NCBI GenBank assembly: GCA_963576475.1
Contig: OY754990.1
Location: forward strand, 2,445,256 to 2,509,255
DNA: 64,000 nt
Source: Molanna angustata
Taxonomy: Eukaryota > Arthropoda > Insecta > Trichoptera > Molannidae
Direction: 5' to 3'
The stretch's first letter is position 1. Each line of letters starts with the position of its first letter. The notes under the pieces are model-generated. The model made no database searches. It saw nothing but the letters and a program-made list of their open reading frames with translations, and was not told the origin of the DNA. The position numbers were made by a program, and so were the translations under genes. Below, one piece after another: positions 1 through 12,000 of the stretch.

Positions 1-99
1 CTTCACAGGTAAGTTGTATGAACCGGAATAGTGCACACGTGAACTCAGCGTCGTGCATGTTCTTCTCTCCGGCAGCTCCCTCTAAACCAACACCAAGAC
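1..99 (-). CDS. RyR: RyR exon 27 of window (continues past position 1 or ends there)
   Basis: 99 bp visible, phase 1 in; acceptor AATATTTTAG at 100-101. It reads [20 protein letters not shown] and [12 protein letters not shown] plus G. GEK.M.D.EFT..LFRF.QL.CE is the conserved core solenoid motif. A second acceptor (GGTTTAG, 82-83) lies 18 nt inside and in frame; using it would remove six residues of the GLGVGL stretch. Whether the donor falls exactly at the edge cannot be seen. Confidence 0.93.
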
Positions 100-3000
100 C
101 TAAAATATTAAAAAATATTATGTAGAAAACATCAGGTGATGGGTATTAGATGGTAGGTAGTGGACTGTATTTTTAAACTATCTCACCGATGCTTCTATAC
201 TCCTGGTTCACTGATTATTTTTTCTGTGCACACATCCACACGCAGTGGTCTTCAAACTTGTACTGATTAATTTCTTTCTTGACACTTATTGTCACCCAAA
301 ATTATTGCAGCAAATGACAATTCTCATACATCGGTGAGGGGACAATGGTAAGGAAAGGAGTCAAAGGAAATATGCTTCTACAGCATACAATATATTTATT
401 TATTTAATATTGCTTCTCGGGCAACTAACAGGTACTATGTCAAATATTAATTTAACACGCACCCAATAACATGCAAGTTGTCACATTATGGAGACTTACG
501 ATATTAATTGTCTCACAGATCCAGACTGAAAACACAATTAAAAACTGTGTTTCCACCGGGAATCGAACCCGGGACCTTTGACTCAGCAGTCAGATATCTA
601 ACCAACTGAGCCACGAAGGCCGACATGATGAGAACTAGATGGATACTTATCTCCTGTACTTAAGGTTTAAACAATTGATTTAAATATATTTATAAAATAC
701 TAGTGAACCCGACAGACATTGTCCCGACCAAACTATTTGTGAAACAAAAATATATACGTTACATATATTTGAATCATATGGATGTTATTATTGGCTGAGC
801 ATACTTACATTTTCTTGTTCGATGAGCTGCTAAACACTTTGAAGTTAGATTGATTGTCATTTTTTATATAATTGCAATACAGCATATACGGTCAGATTTC
901 TTAATGTTGTCAGATAGAAACATTGCTAATTCGACATTAGCGCCACCTATTATAATTTATAGTTATAAAAAATCATGTTTTTTTATTTTCCCTTTATTAT
1001 ATTAATGTTTAAAATTCCATTTTGTGAATCTAAACCATTCAGGGACTCACACAAACACACACAAAAAATTTCATCAAAATCGGTTCAGCCGTTTAGGAAG
1101 AGTTCAGTGACATACACACGTCAATGGCGTCAATATAGAAATAATTAGGAACATTACCTTCAGCTTTTGTGTTTCTTTCAAAGGCATCGAGGTCGAGCAC
1201 GGAGCAAGAATTCATTAGACCAGCGATGGAAGTGAAGAAACCAACATCCTTTTTCTCCTTCAGATGGTTCAGCATGCCCTATAAAAATAATAAAATTAAA
1301 CTGTTTCAATGTTCGTGATGCATTAAGGGAGTACCCACCCTGACCGGGGTATTGAGGGAGTACCCACCCTGACCGGGGTATTGAGGGAGTACCCACCCTG
1401 ACCGGGGTATTGAGGAAGTACCCACCCTGACCGGGGTATTTCAGGGGCATGGCGCCTCTTTACCCTCTCATCTAACAAATCTTTTTACGCAGGCAGGCTC
1501 GGAGTTAACCTGATGGGTTTCCTTCATAGATTTTTATTATAATATACTAGATGTAGTACTCTGTGCAAAAAGTGAGTCATGGAATATCACGAGTTTGACA
1601 TTTTGGTTGGCAACATATTTCAGTTTTCCTTACATTTCAACACATCCTAGATAACTGTTCTCTAAACCTTAATAAACAAAGTGTTTTTTCGACAAATAAA
1701 TCCGAAAACGATTCACATTAGTCGTTATTCTCTATAGAAAAACTATGTGGTCTGGAACCAAATGTCAAAAATCCCCCTGAAAAATGCTTCACTTTGATCA
1801 TAAAAAAAATGCTAACTACGACATCTAGTATTTTATAATAAAAATCTATGGTTCCCTCCAACAAACCCCGTCGCAAATTTAGTTTCTTCAGTGTCCCCCT
1901 TTACAGGGTGAGAAATAAAAGAAAGATAAGTGAGATTAATAGAATGTTAGTATTAATTTTACACATTCGTATCCATACTTTGTTAGTAGTCCTTCATTAT
2001 TCTTACTGGCTTCTACATGGCAAGTTCACTTTTTCTATCCAACAAGCATTGTTTCCTCGAATCGATCATTCACTTCTGCATGCGTTCGGATAATCACACA
2101 GTTCATGTGTATTTGTTCCGATCTGTCGTTCGTCATTCTTATTGTACTCATATCATCGCATACATATACCGCACATTCGTGTGCTTTGAATTGTGATCTC
2201 GTGGGACACGCCTCGAACCCTTAGAGGGGGACACGTATAGTGTATCCCACCTCCGCCAGAAGATCGACTTTTTATTTTGTTCATGATGCAGTACAATCTC
2301 GCTAATCTGCCACTTCACTGTACCGCCACATCGTGTAATCTGCCACCATACTATATCGCCACATCCTGTAATCTGCCACTATACTATACCCGCCACATCC
2401 TGTAATCTGCCACTATACTATACCCGCCACATCCTGTAATCTGCCACTGTTCTATTTCGCCACATCTAGAAATGCGCCACTATTGATTATATTTGATTAA
2501 ATTCATATTTAACTAGTTAAAAATAACATACAAATATGTACTATGATCGAAAAAGGTCCAGAACATGTGTGAGCCTCGACAGAAAGGCGCTAAAAACTCA
2601 GGGTTCCTCACAAGACATTGTAGGCTTATTTTATTAAAAAAGGGTACATTGACAGACATCCAGTTTACAATTTTTATAAAAAGAAAATAATATTGGTTAT
2701 TATTACGAGTGCTGGACGTGTACTTATGGATGCACACAAAATTACATGAGCTCATATTCAGTCACACACGTAAGTTACACAAGTAAGAGTTACATAAATA
2801 AGAGAAAATTTGGTTACAAAAGTTAAGTAAAAAAAAAAAAAACAAGTTATAGAAGTTACACAATTTACATAAGTAATCGAATATTTTTTTTATTATTGCA
2901 TATGCGCAAACATTGGATTTTTTTCCCTGTCGGGAGTCAAAGATATTTTTTAACAGATTTTTAATTATCTCAATAGAGACGAAGTTGGAATATTTACTGT

Positions 3001-6000
3001 AGGAGAACCGGGAAATCAAGGCACCTACAGGGCTTACGACCTGTCAAATAATGGTTTTTTGTAAATAATGAGAGCAACAATTATCTCATTAAAAAGGCAT
3101 AATTGGTGAACGTTGCGCAAGCGCATAAAGTGATCACGTAAACCAGCCGATGACAGGTCGTAAGCCCTGTAGGTGCCTTGATTTCCCGGTTCTCCTACAG
3201 TAAATATTCCAACTTCGTCTCTATTGAGATAATTAAAAATCTGTTAAAGTTATATAAGTCGAGGTAAAAAAATAGGTACATAAGAATTTAAAAAAAGTTT
3301 ATATAAGTTAGAGAAAATACAATTTCAAACAGATTACAATCAAATAGCGTATATAAATATAACACTGAGACCTTCAAACAACACGCGCGAGTAAAGTTTT
3401 TTCTTAAAAGCAGAGAGCGAATCCGTAAACACGTCAAGATCAGGACACTCCCGTCCCTTGTCATATCGTTATACTGTCTACACAATCTTGGTATGGGACT
3501 GTAATACATATGTATATGTAAAGCTGGTACCAAGTATATTAATATGAAAGATGATTTATAACTATTATTTATTACTTCATGATTTATTACTGCCCTTCAT
3601 AATACCCCATTCACAATAATGTGTTAAATAATAAATAGGTAGCTACCATTTGAATGTCAATGTTGCCACCCCTGAGAACGCTGATACCCAACTCCAGGGT
3701 TTTCATCACCATGTCCGAGGGGATCCCCTTGGAGGCTGATATGTGCAAAAGGACCATCTCAGCCACACCACGGTTGGCCAGTCTGGCTTGGTGGAAGAGT
3801 AACTTTTGCTTTTCCATTTCTTGTTCCTGTAACAGACGAGGAAATTTCAAAGTATACCCAAAAAAATTAACACAAAGCACCTGTAGATACAAAAGAGAAA
3901 GGCAATGGTGATTTCACTGGATTCACAAATCCAGGCCCACGAGCACAGACGACCAGAGTACCAGCCAGAACAGGTGAGCCACATGGGCTTGCGGCCATGT
4001 ATGCGGGATTAAGGGGCTCCTTTATGTCACGCTCACCACTCACCCACCAACCTCCAACAACTGATACTCCACTCCCCTGCGCAACCAACTTTTACACGGA
4101 TAATGCTACTTTTACCACCCTATCTAAAATGTCTTTTATTTTACCTCTAGGGAGACCCAGGTCCTTAAAGTAGGAATATAAATATTTTGCAGGCAGGCCT
4201 CTCACCCCCACTTCTACAGCATATAATATATTTGTGGTAAAGCCTAATATTTTGAACTGTTTTATCTACCAGTTCCTTGTACTTGCTTGTTAAGTGGTCA
4301 TGTATTGGTGGTCTTTTGTAATATTTGTGTCCCATGGAACAGTCAGCTCCACATAAATAACACTTTTCAATGAAAAAGAGTGATGAGATGCAGATCTCCT
4401 TTGGAAGAGTATATCTCTCTGTTCTCATATCCATCAGGATATTCCAGTCATCTGACTTCCCAATTATTATTATTATTATTTGTTCCTGGGCAGGCAGCTG
4501 TAGCTGATGTACCCAGACAATGACAATTTCACAACACTTTGTCAAGTCCATTTTTAAAACCATTTACACTATCGGCAACAACCAGACACTGCGGAAGTCC
4601 ATTCCAATCATTCACAACTCTATTACTCAGGAAATTCTTTTTTGGATTCATCCTGAAATTGCATTTGTCTAATTTTAGAGTATGTCCTCTCAGATGTGTA
4701 TTCCTGTTCAGATGAAACATAGTATGAAGCACCGGGCAGTCATAGTAATCATTCAGAATTTTATATGTCTCTATCAGGTCTCCTCTCTTCCTTCTGTCAG
4801 CCAAGGTTGTCAAATTCAGGGCATCCAGTCTTACCTCATAGGGCAGATTACTCAAACCTGCAGCCGATTTCGTAAATTTTCTCTGCACTCTCTCCACCAA
4901 CTGAATATCCTTCTCGAAATATGGATTCCAAATCTGAAACCCATACTCAATAATTGGTCTCAGATACGTCTTGTATAATTTAACAAGTAGAGCAGGTGGA
5001 AGACAACTGAAAGCTCTCTTAATGACACGTTGACATGACACTGTTAGCTTTCTTGGTCATTGCTATTAAGTGTGACTCCCATTTTAAGTTACGAGATATA
5101 TTATTAAATCTATTTTTTTTTTACTGAACAAGAAGCTTCCGGAAAATATAATATAAATTAGATAGAGTCAATAAGTTACGGAGAAAGAAGATTATAGTTT
5201 TCAATATCAATTATATTAAACAGCAAAAGTTTTATTTTGAATTAATAGTATTGTAATATTTTCTTTTTATGATGGTGATATTGTGAAGTCCAATGAATAT
5301 ACTTGATTTTAATTTCAGTCACTTTTTAATATGAGTACAAAATACTATGATTTTTTTTTTCACTTTAAAAAGTAAACCAATTATTATAGTCAAAATCTCT
5401 AATTAGGTTTTCATTGTGTGAAACAATAATTAATTACAGGTAAACATGATGTACTTGAATGAAGACTTCAACCACAGTTTTATCTATCAACCTTGTTGCA
5501 TTTAATAATTATACATACATACATACCATCACGCCATGTCCCTTGCGGGGTAGGCAGAGAGAACCGAACGCCACATTTTTCTATCCTGGCACGCATCCCT
5601 CGCCTCGTCCACATTCATGCATCGTCTCATACATGTTCGTCTATTGCTCACACTTCTAACATTTCCGTCTTTCAAAATTTCGTTCACATGGTCGTGCCAT
5701 CCCTTTCTTGGGCGTCCCCGACCTCTCATTCCATTCCTTTCCGCTCTGTATATTTTCTTTGTCAGGCGCTCCTCATTCATTCTCCCCATGTGACCAAACC
5801 ATCTCAATGTGTTCACTTTCATTCTAGTAATGACATCTTTCTTCATCTTACATTCTTTCCTTATATCCTCGTTTCTTACCCGGTCATACATCGTTCTATT
5901 ACAAATCCTTCTTAACGATCTCATTTCAACTGCATTTATTCTACTTTCATGCGTCTTCTGCCATGTCCAGGTTTCACTTGCATACGTCAGGGTTGGCACT

Positions 6001-9000
6001 ACGATGGCGTTATGAATGGCAACTTTGGCATCCTTTGATATGTTGCGATCATTCATAATTGGTCTTAGTGCTCCATTCACTCTGTTTCCTGCCATAACTC
6101 TTCTTTCGATCTCTTTATCGAGTCGTGCGTTCCGTTGAAATATGCTTCCCAAAACTATCATAATTTAAAATATTGGAAGCACTGTTCTAAGCCGGTACAT
6201 CACAGCCACATGTTTGAATAATAAGATGATTGGTATGCCGTTTAGCTTCTGTACGGGCATCTTGGATTCGATTCCCAGCAGAGGAGAAATTTATTTACAT
6301 ATATTCATTTCTCACGCTAATAACACCTTGCGCCTTACAACAGTCAATCTGTATAGCTGATAGGCATTATACGAGTTTGCACGAATCAGGAGATCGGAAT
6401 TCTTCGGGAGTTGGGAGATCCATATATTAATTATGTAATCAATGAATACTGTAATATATTGATGTTGCGCCTTACAACAGTCAATCTGTATAGCTGATAG
6501 GCGTTATACGAGTTTGCACGAATCAGGAGTTCGGCATTCTTCGGGAGTTGGGAGATCCATATATTAATTATGTAATCAATGAATACTGTAATATATTGAT
6601 GTTGCGCCTTACAACAGTCAATCTGTATAGCTGATAGGCGTTATACGAGTTTGCACGAATCAGGAGTTCGGCATTCTTCGGGAGTTGGGAGATCCATATA
6701 TTAATTATGTAATCAATGAATACTGTAATATATTGATGTTGCGCCTTACAACAGTCAATCTGTATAGCTGATAGGCGTTATACGAGTTTGCACGAATCAG
6801 GAGTTCGGCATTCTTCGGGAGTTGGGAGATCCATATATTAATTATGTAATCAATGAATACTGTAATATATTGATGTTGCGCCTTACAACAGTCAATCTGT
6901 ATAGCTGATAGGCGTTATACGAGTTTGCACGAATCAGGAGATCGGCATTCTTCGGGAGTTGGAAGATCCATATATTAATTATGTAATCAATGAATACTGT
7001 AATATATTGATGTTGCGCCTTACAACAGTCAATCTGTATAGCTGATAGGCGTTATATGAGTTTGCACGAATCAGGAGTTCGGCATTCTTCGGGAGTTGGG
7101 AGATCCATATATTAATTATGTAATCAATGAATACTGTAATATATTGATGTTGCGCCTTACAACAGTCAATCTGTATAGCTGATAGGCGTTATACGAGTTT
7201 GCACGAATCAGGAGTTCGGCATTCTTCGGGAGTTGGGAGATCCATATATTAATTATGTAATCAATGAATACTGTAATATATTGATGTTGCGCCTTACAAC
7301 AGTCAATCTGTATAGCTGATAGGCGTTATACGAGTTTGCACGAATCAGGAGTTCGGCATTCTTCGGGAGTTGGGAGATCCATATATTAACTATGTAATCA
7401 ATGAATACTGTAATATATTGATGTTGCGCCTTACAACAGTCAATCTGTATAGCTGATAGGCGTTATACGAGTTTGCACGAATCAGGAGTTCGGCATTCTT
7501 CGGGAGTTGGGAGATCCATATATTAATTATGTAATCAATGAATACTGTAATATATTGATGTTGCGCCTTACAACAGTCAATCTGTATAGCTGATAGGCGT
7601 TATACGAGTTTGCACGAATCAGGAGATCGGCATTCTTCGGGAGTTGGAAGATCCATATATTAATTATGTAATCAATGAATACTGTAATATATTGATGTTG
7701 CGCCTTACAACAGTCAATCTGTATAGCTGATAGGCGTTATATGAGTTTGCACGAATCAGGAGTTCGGCATTCTTCGGGAGTTGGGAGATCCATATATTAA
7801 TTATGTAATCAATGAATACTGTAATATATTGATGTTGCGCCTTACAACAGTCAATCTGTATAGCTGATAGGCGTTATACGAGTTTGCACGAATCAGGAGT
7901 TCGGCATTCTTCGGGAGTTGGGAGATCCATATATTAATTATGTAATCAATGAATACTGTAATATATTGATGTTGCGCCTTACAACAGTCAATCTGTATAG
8001 CTGATAGGCATTATACGAGTTTGCACGAATCGGAACATCGGCATTCTTCGGTAGTTGGGAGATCCATATATTAATTATTTAATCAATGAATACTGTAATA
8101 TATTGATGTTGCGCCTTACAACAGTCAATCTGTATAGCTGATAGGCGTTATACGAGTTTGCACGAATCAGGAGTTCGGCATTCTTCGGGAGTTGGGAGAT
8201 CCATATATTAATTATTTAATCAATGAATACTGTAATATATTGATGTTGCGCCTAACAACAGTCAATCTGTATAGCTGATAGGCGTTATACGAGTTTGCAC
8301 GAATCAGGAGTTCGGCATTCTTCGGGAGTTGGGAGATCCATATATTAATTATGTAATCAATGAATACTGTAATATATTGATGTTGCGCCTTACAACAGTC
8401 AATCTGTATAGCTGATAGGCGTTATATGAGTTTGCACGAATCAGGAGTTCGACATTCTTCGGGAGTTGGGAGATCCATATATTAATTATGTAATCAATGA
8501 ATACTGTAATATATTGATGTTGCGCCTTACAACAGTCAATCTGTATAGCTGATAGGCATTATACGAGTTTGCACGAATCAGGAGTTCGGCATTCTTCGGG
8601 AGTTGGGAGATCCATATATTAATTATGTAATCAATGAATACTGTAATATATTGATGTTGCGCCTTACAACAGTCAATCTGTATAGCTGATAGGCATTATA
8701 CGAGTTTGCACGAATCAGGAGATCGGCATTCTTCGAGAGTTGGGATATCTAATACTAGTTGCATGTAACACATGAGATCCAACTGTCGATAGCGATAGTA
8801 TGTATAGTTGAAGAATATGTACCAAACTATAAACCCATAGATACAAATTATTGAATATTTTCAGATATTTTGTTTTCTATACAACATATGTAGGTATGTA
8901 TGTCAAGATAGGATAGTATGGAAGAAGATCCTTTTTCCTACCCAGAATATGCAAATTGCATGATGGTATGTATGTATGTTTGGAGATGAAGTAACAAACT

Positions 9001-12000
9001 ATTAAGTCTTCTTACATATTGTGTATAGGCGACTGCCATACAAAATGTATGAAGCGATGTCGTCACTAAATTCAATTTTTAAAAAAATTGTTAAAAAAAA
9101 ATTGAGATCTTCTACTACAATGTTGATATTTTTTATCCAACTGTCGATTTGTTCAGGAGAACTTTGTTCTCTTAACATATCGACAATGTATCAAGCCAGA
9201 ATACGCGAGAATTGTATGGAGAGGTCTACTTTTTTCATGGATTTTCCAACTTTGAAGTCAAAAAACACCAACTTAGAGGCTTCGCAGCATATATGTTCCA
9301 TACACGGATTTACTCAGAATTCGGAGTAGAACATTTCGTGTGTCTGTGTGTGTGTGTGTCTGTGTGTCTGTGTGTGTGTCTGTGTGTCTGTGTGTGTGTG
9401 TGTCTGTGTGTCCGTCCCCCCCTTATAACTTTTGATCCGCTCAATTTACAGAGCCTAAAATTTCAGAATATATAAACAGTTACAGGCCTACAAAACTTTT
9501 ATACTCGGAATTTTGAATTTTTGTTTCAGTCAGGGGTTATCAACTTTTGAATTTTTATTTTATTTTTCCATATATCTCAGAAACCATAAACGGTAGAACG
9601 CTGAAAATTGGTACAAACATAGACAAATACAAAATCTCAAATTAGTTTTTTCAAAAAAATTCCAGGGTTTCTCAAACATTTTTTATTAAGAACAATATAT
9701 TTTTTTTATGATAAATTTATGAGTTTAACTGCCTATATTTCCAAAACTTTTACAATTATCGAAAAAAGCCGAAACACCCCAACTAGATAATTTAATTTTC
9801 TATAAAAAATATTAACATTGTAGTAGAAGATCTCAATTTTTTTTTTAACAATTTTTTTAAAAATTGAATTTAGTGACGACATCGCTTCATACATTTTGTA
9901 TGGCAGTCGCCTATACACAATATGTAAGAAGACTTAATAGTTTGTTACTTCATCTCCAAACATACATACATACCATCATGCAATTTGCATATTCTGGGTA
10001 GGAAAAAGGATCTTCCTCCATACTATCCTATCTTGACATACATACCTACATATGTTGTATAGAAAACAAAATATCTGAAAATATTCAATAATTTGTATCT
10101 ATGGGTTTATAGTTTGGTACATATTCTTCAACTATACATACTATCGCTATCGACAGTTGGATCTCATGTGTTACATGCAACTAGTAGAAAATTAAATTAT
10201 CTAGTTGGGGTGTTTCGGCTTTTTTCGATAATTGTAAAAGTTTTGGAAATATAGGCAGTTAAACTCATAAATTTATCATAAAAAAAATATTTTTCTTTAT
10301 AAAAAATGTTTGAGAAACCCTGGAATTTTTTTGAAAAAACTAATTTGAGATTTTGTATTTGTCTATGTTTGTACCAATTTTCAGCGTTCTACCGTTTATG
10401 GTTTCTGAGATATATGGAAAAATAAAATAAAAATTCAAAAGTTGATAACCCCTGACTGAAACAAAAATTCAAAATTCCGAGTATAAAAGTTTTGTAGGCC
10501 TGTAACTGTTTATATATTCTGAAATTTTAGGCTCTGTAAATTGAGCGGATCAAAAGTTATAAGGGGGGGACGGACACACAGACACACACACACACACAGA
10601 CACACACACACACAGACACACACACAGACACACGAAATGTTCTACTCCGAATTCTGAGTAAATCCGTGTATGGAACATATATGCTGCGAAGCCTCTAAGT
10701 TGGTGTTTTTTGACTTCAAAGTTGGAAAAGCCGTGAAAAAAGTAGACCTCTCCATACAATTCTCGCGTATTCTGGCTTGATACATTGTCGATATGTTAAG
10801 AGAACAAAGTTCTCCTGAACAAATCGACAGTTGGAATATCCAAACTATCTAAACTAGTTGCATGTAACACATGAGATCCAACTGTCGATAGCGATAGTAT
10901 GTATAGTTGAAGAATATGTACCAAACTATAAACCCATAGATACAAACTAGTTGCATGTAACACATGAGATCCAACTGTCGATAGCGATAGTATGTATAGT
11001 TGAAGAATATGTACCAAACTATAAACCCATAGATACAAATTATTGAATATTTTCAGATATTTTGTTTTCTATACAACATATGTAGGTATGTATGTCAAGA
11101 TAGGATAGTATGGAAGAAGATCCTTTTTCCTACCCAGAATATGCAAATTGCATGATGGTATGTATGTATGTTTGGAGATGAAGTAACAAACTATTAAGTC
11201 TTCTTACATATTGTGTATAGGCGACTGCCATACAAAATGTATGAAGCGATGTCGTCACTAAATTCAATTTTTAAAAAAATTGTTAAAAAAAAATTGAGAT
11301 CTTCTTCTACAATGTTAATATTTTTTATAGAAAATTAAATTATCTAGTTGGGGTGTTTCGGCTTTTTTCGATAATTGTAAAAGTTTTGGAAATATAGGCA
11401 GTTAAACTCATAAATTTATCATAAAAAAAATATTTTTCTTAATAAAAAATGTTTGAGAAACCCTGGAATTTTTTTGAAAAAACTAATTTGAGATTTTGTA
11501 TTTGTCTATGTTTGTACCAATTTTCAGCGTTCTACCGTTTATGGTTTCTGAGATATATGGAAAAATAAAATAAAAATTCAAAAGTTGATAACCCCTGACT
11601 GAAACAAAAATTCAAAATTCCGAGTATAAAAGTTTTGTAGGCCTGTAACTGTTTATATATTCTGAAATTTTAGGCTCTGTAAATTGAGCGGATCAAAAGT
11701 TATAAGGGGGGGACGGACACACAGACACACACACACACAGACACACAGACACACAGACACACACACAGACACACAGACACACGAAATGTTCTACTCCGAA
11801 TTCTGAGTAAATCCGTGTATGGAACATATATGCTGCGAAGCCTCTAAGTTGGTGTTTTTTGACTTCAAAGTTGGAAAATCCATGAAAAAAGTAGACCTCT
11901 CCATACAATTCTCGCGTATTCTGGCTTGATACATTGTCGATATGTTAAGAGAACAAAGTTCTCCTGAACAAATCGACAGTTGGATAAGCAAGTGTTGGAC

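Noticed and set aside
82..83. A separate mini-exon between exons 26 and 27 for the GLGVG segment
   Set aside because: First suspected because GLGVG seemed missing, but it is encoded at the start of exon 27 when the acceptor at 100-101 is used.
550..624. tRNA gene (also 15580, 57330, 62628)
   Set aside because: The tRNA-like heads are followed by conserved non-tRNA tails present in several copies, so they are SINEs. The heads also carry mismatches in the anticodon stem.
3654..3911. Plus-strand ORF of 85 residues
   Set aside because: Antisense shadow of RyR exon 25.
6328..8748. CRISPR array
   Set aside because: Direct 137-bp tandem repeats with no unique spacers, in a eukaryotic intron.
9212..9475. 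ORFs of ~60-100 residues with CVCVSVCL runs, seen in every HINE copy
   Set aside because: They include a GT microsatellite whose length changes the frame in each copy; no conservation as protein.
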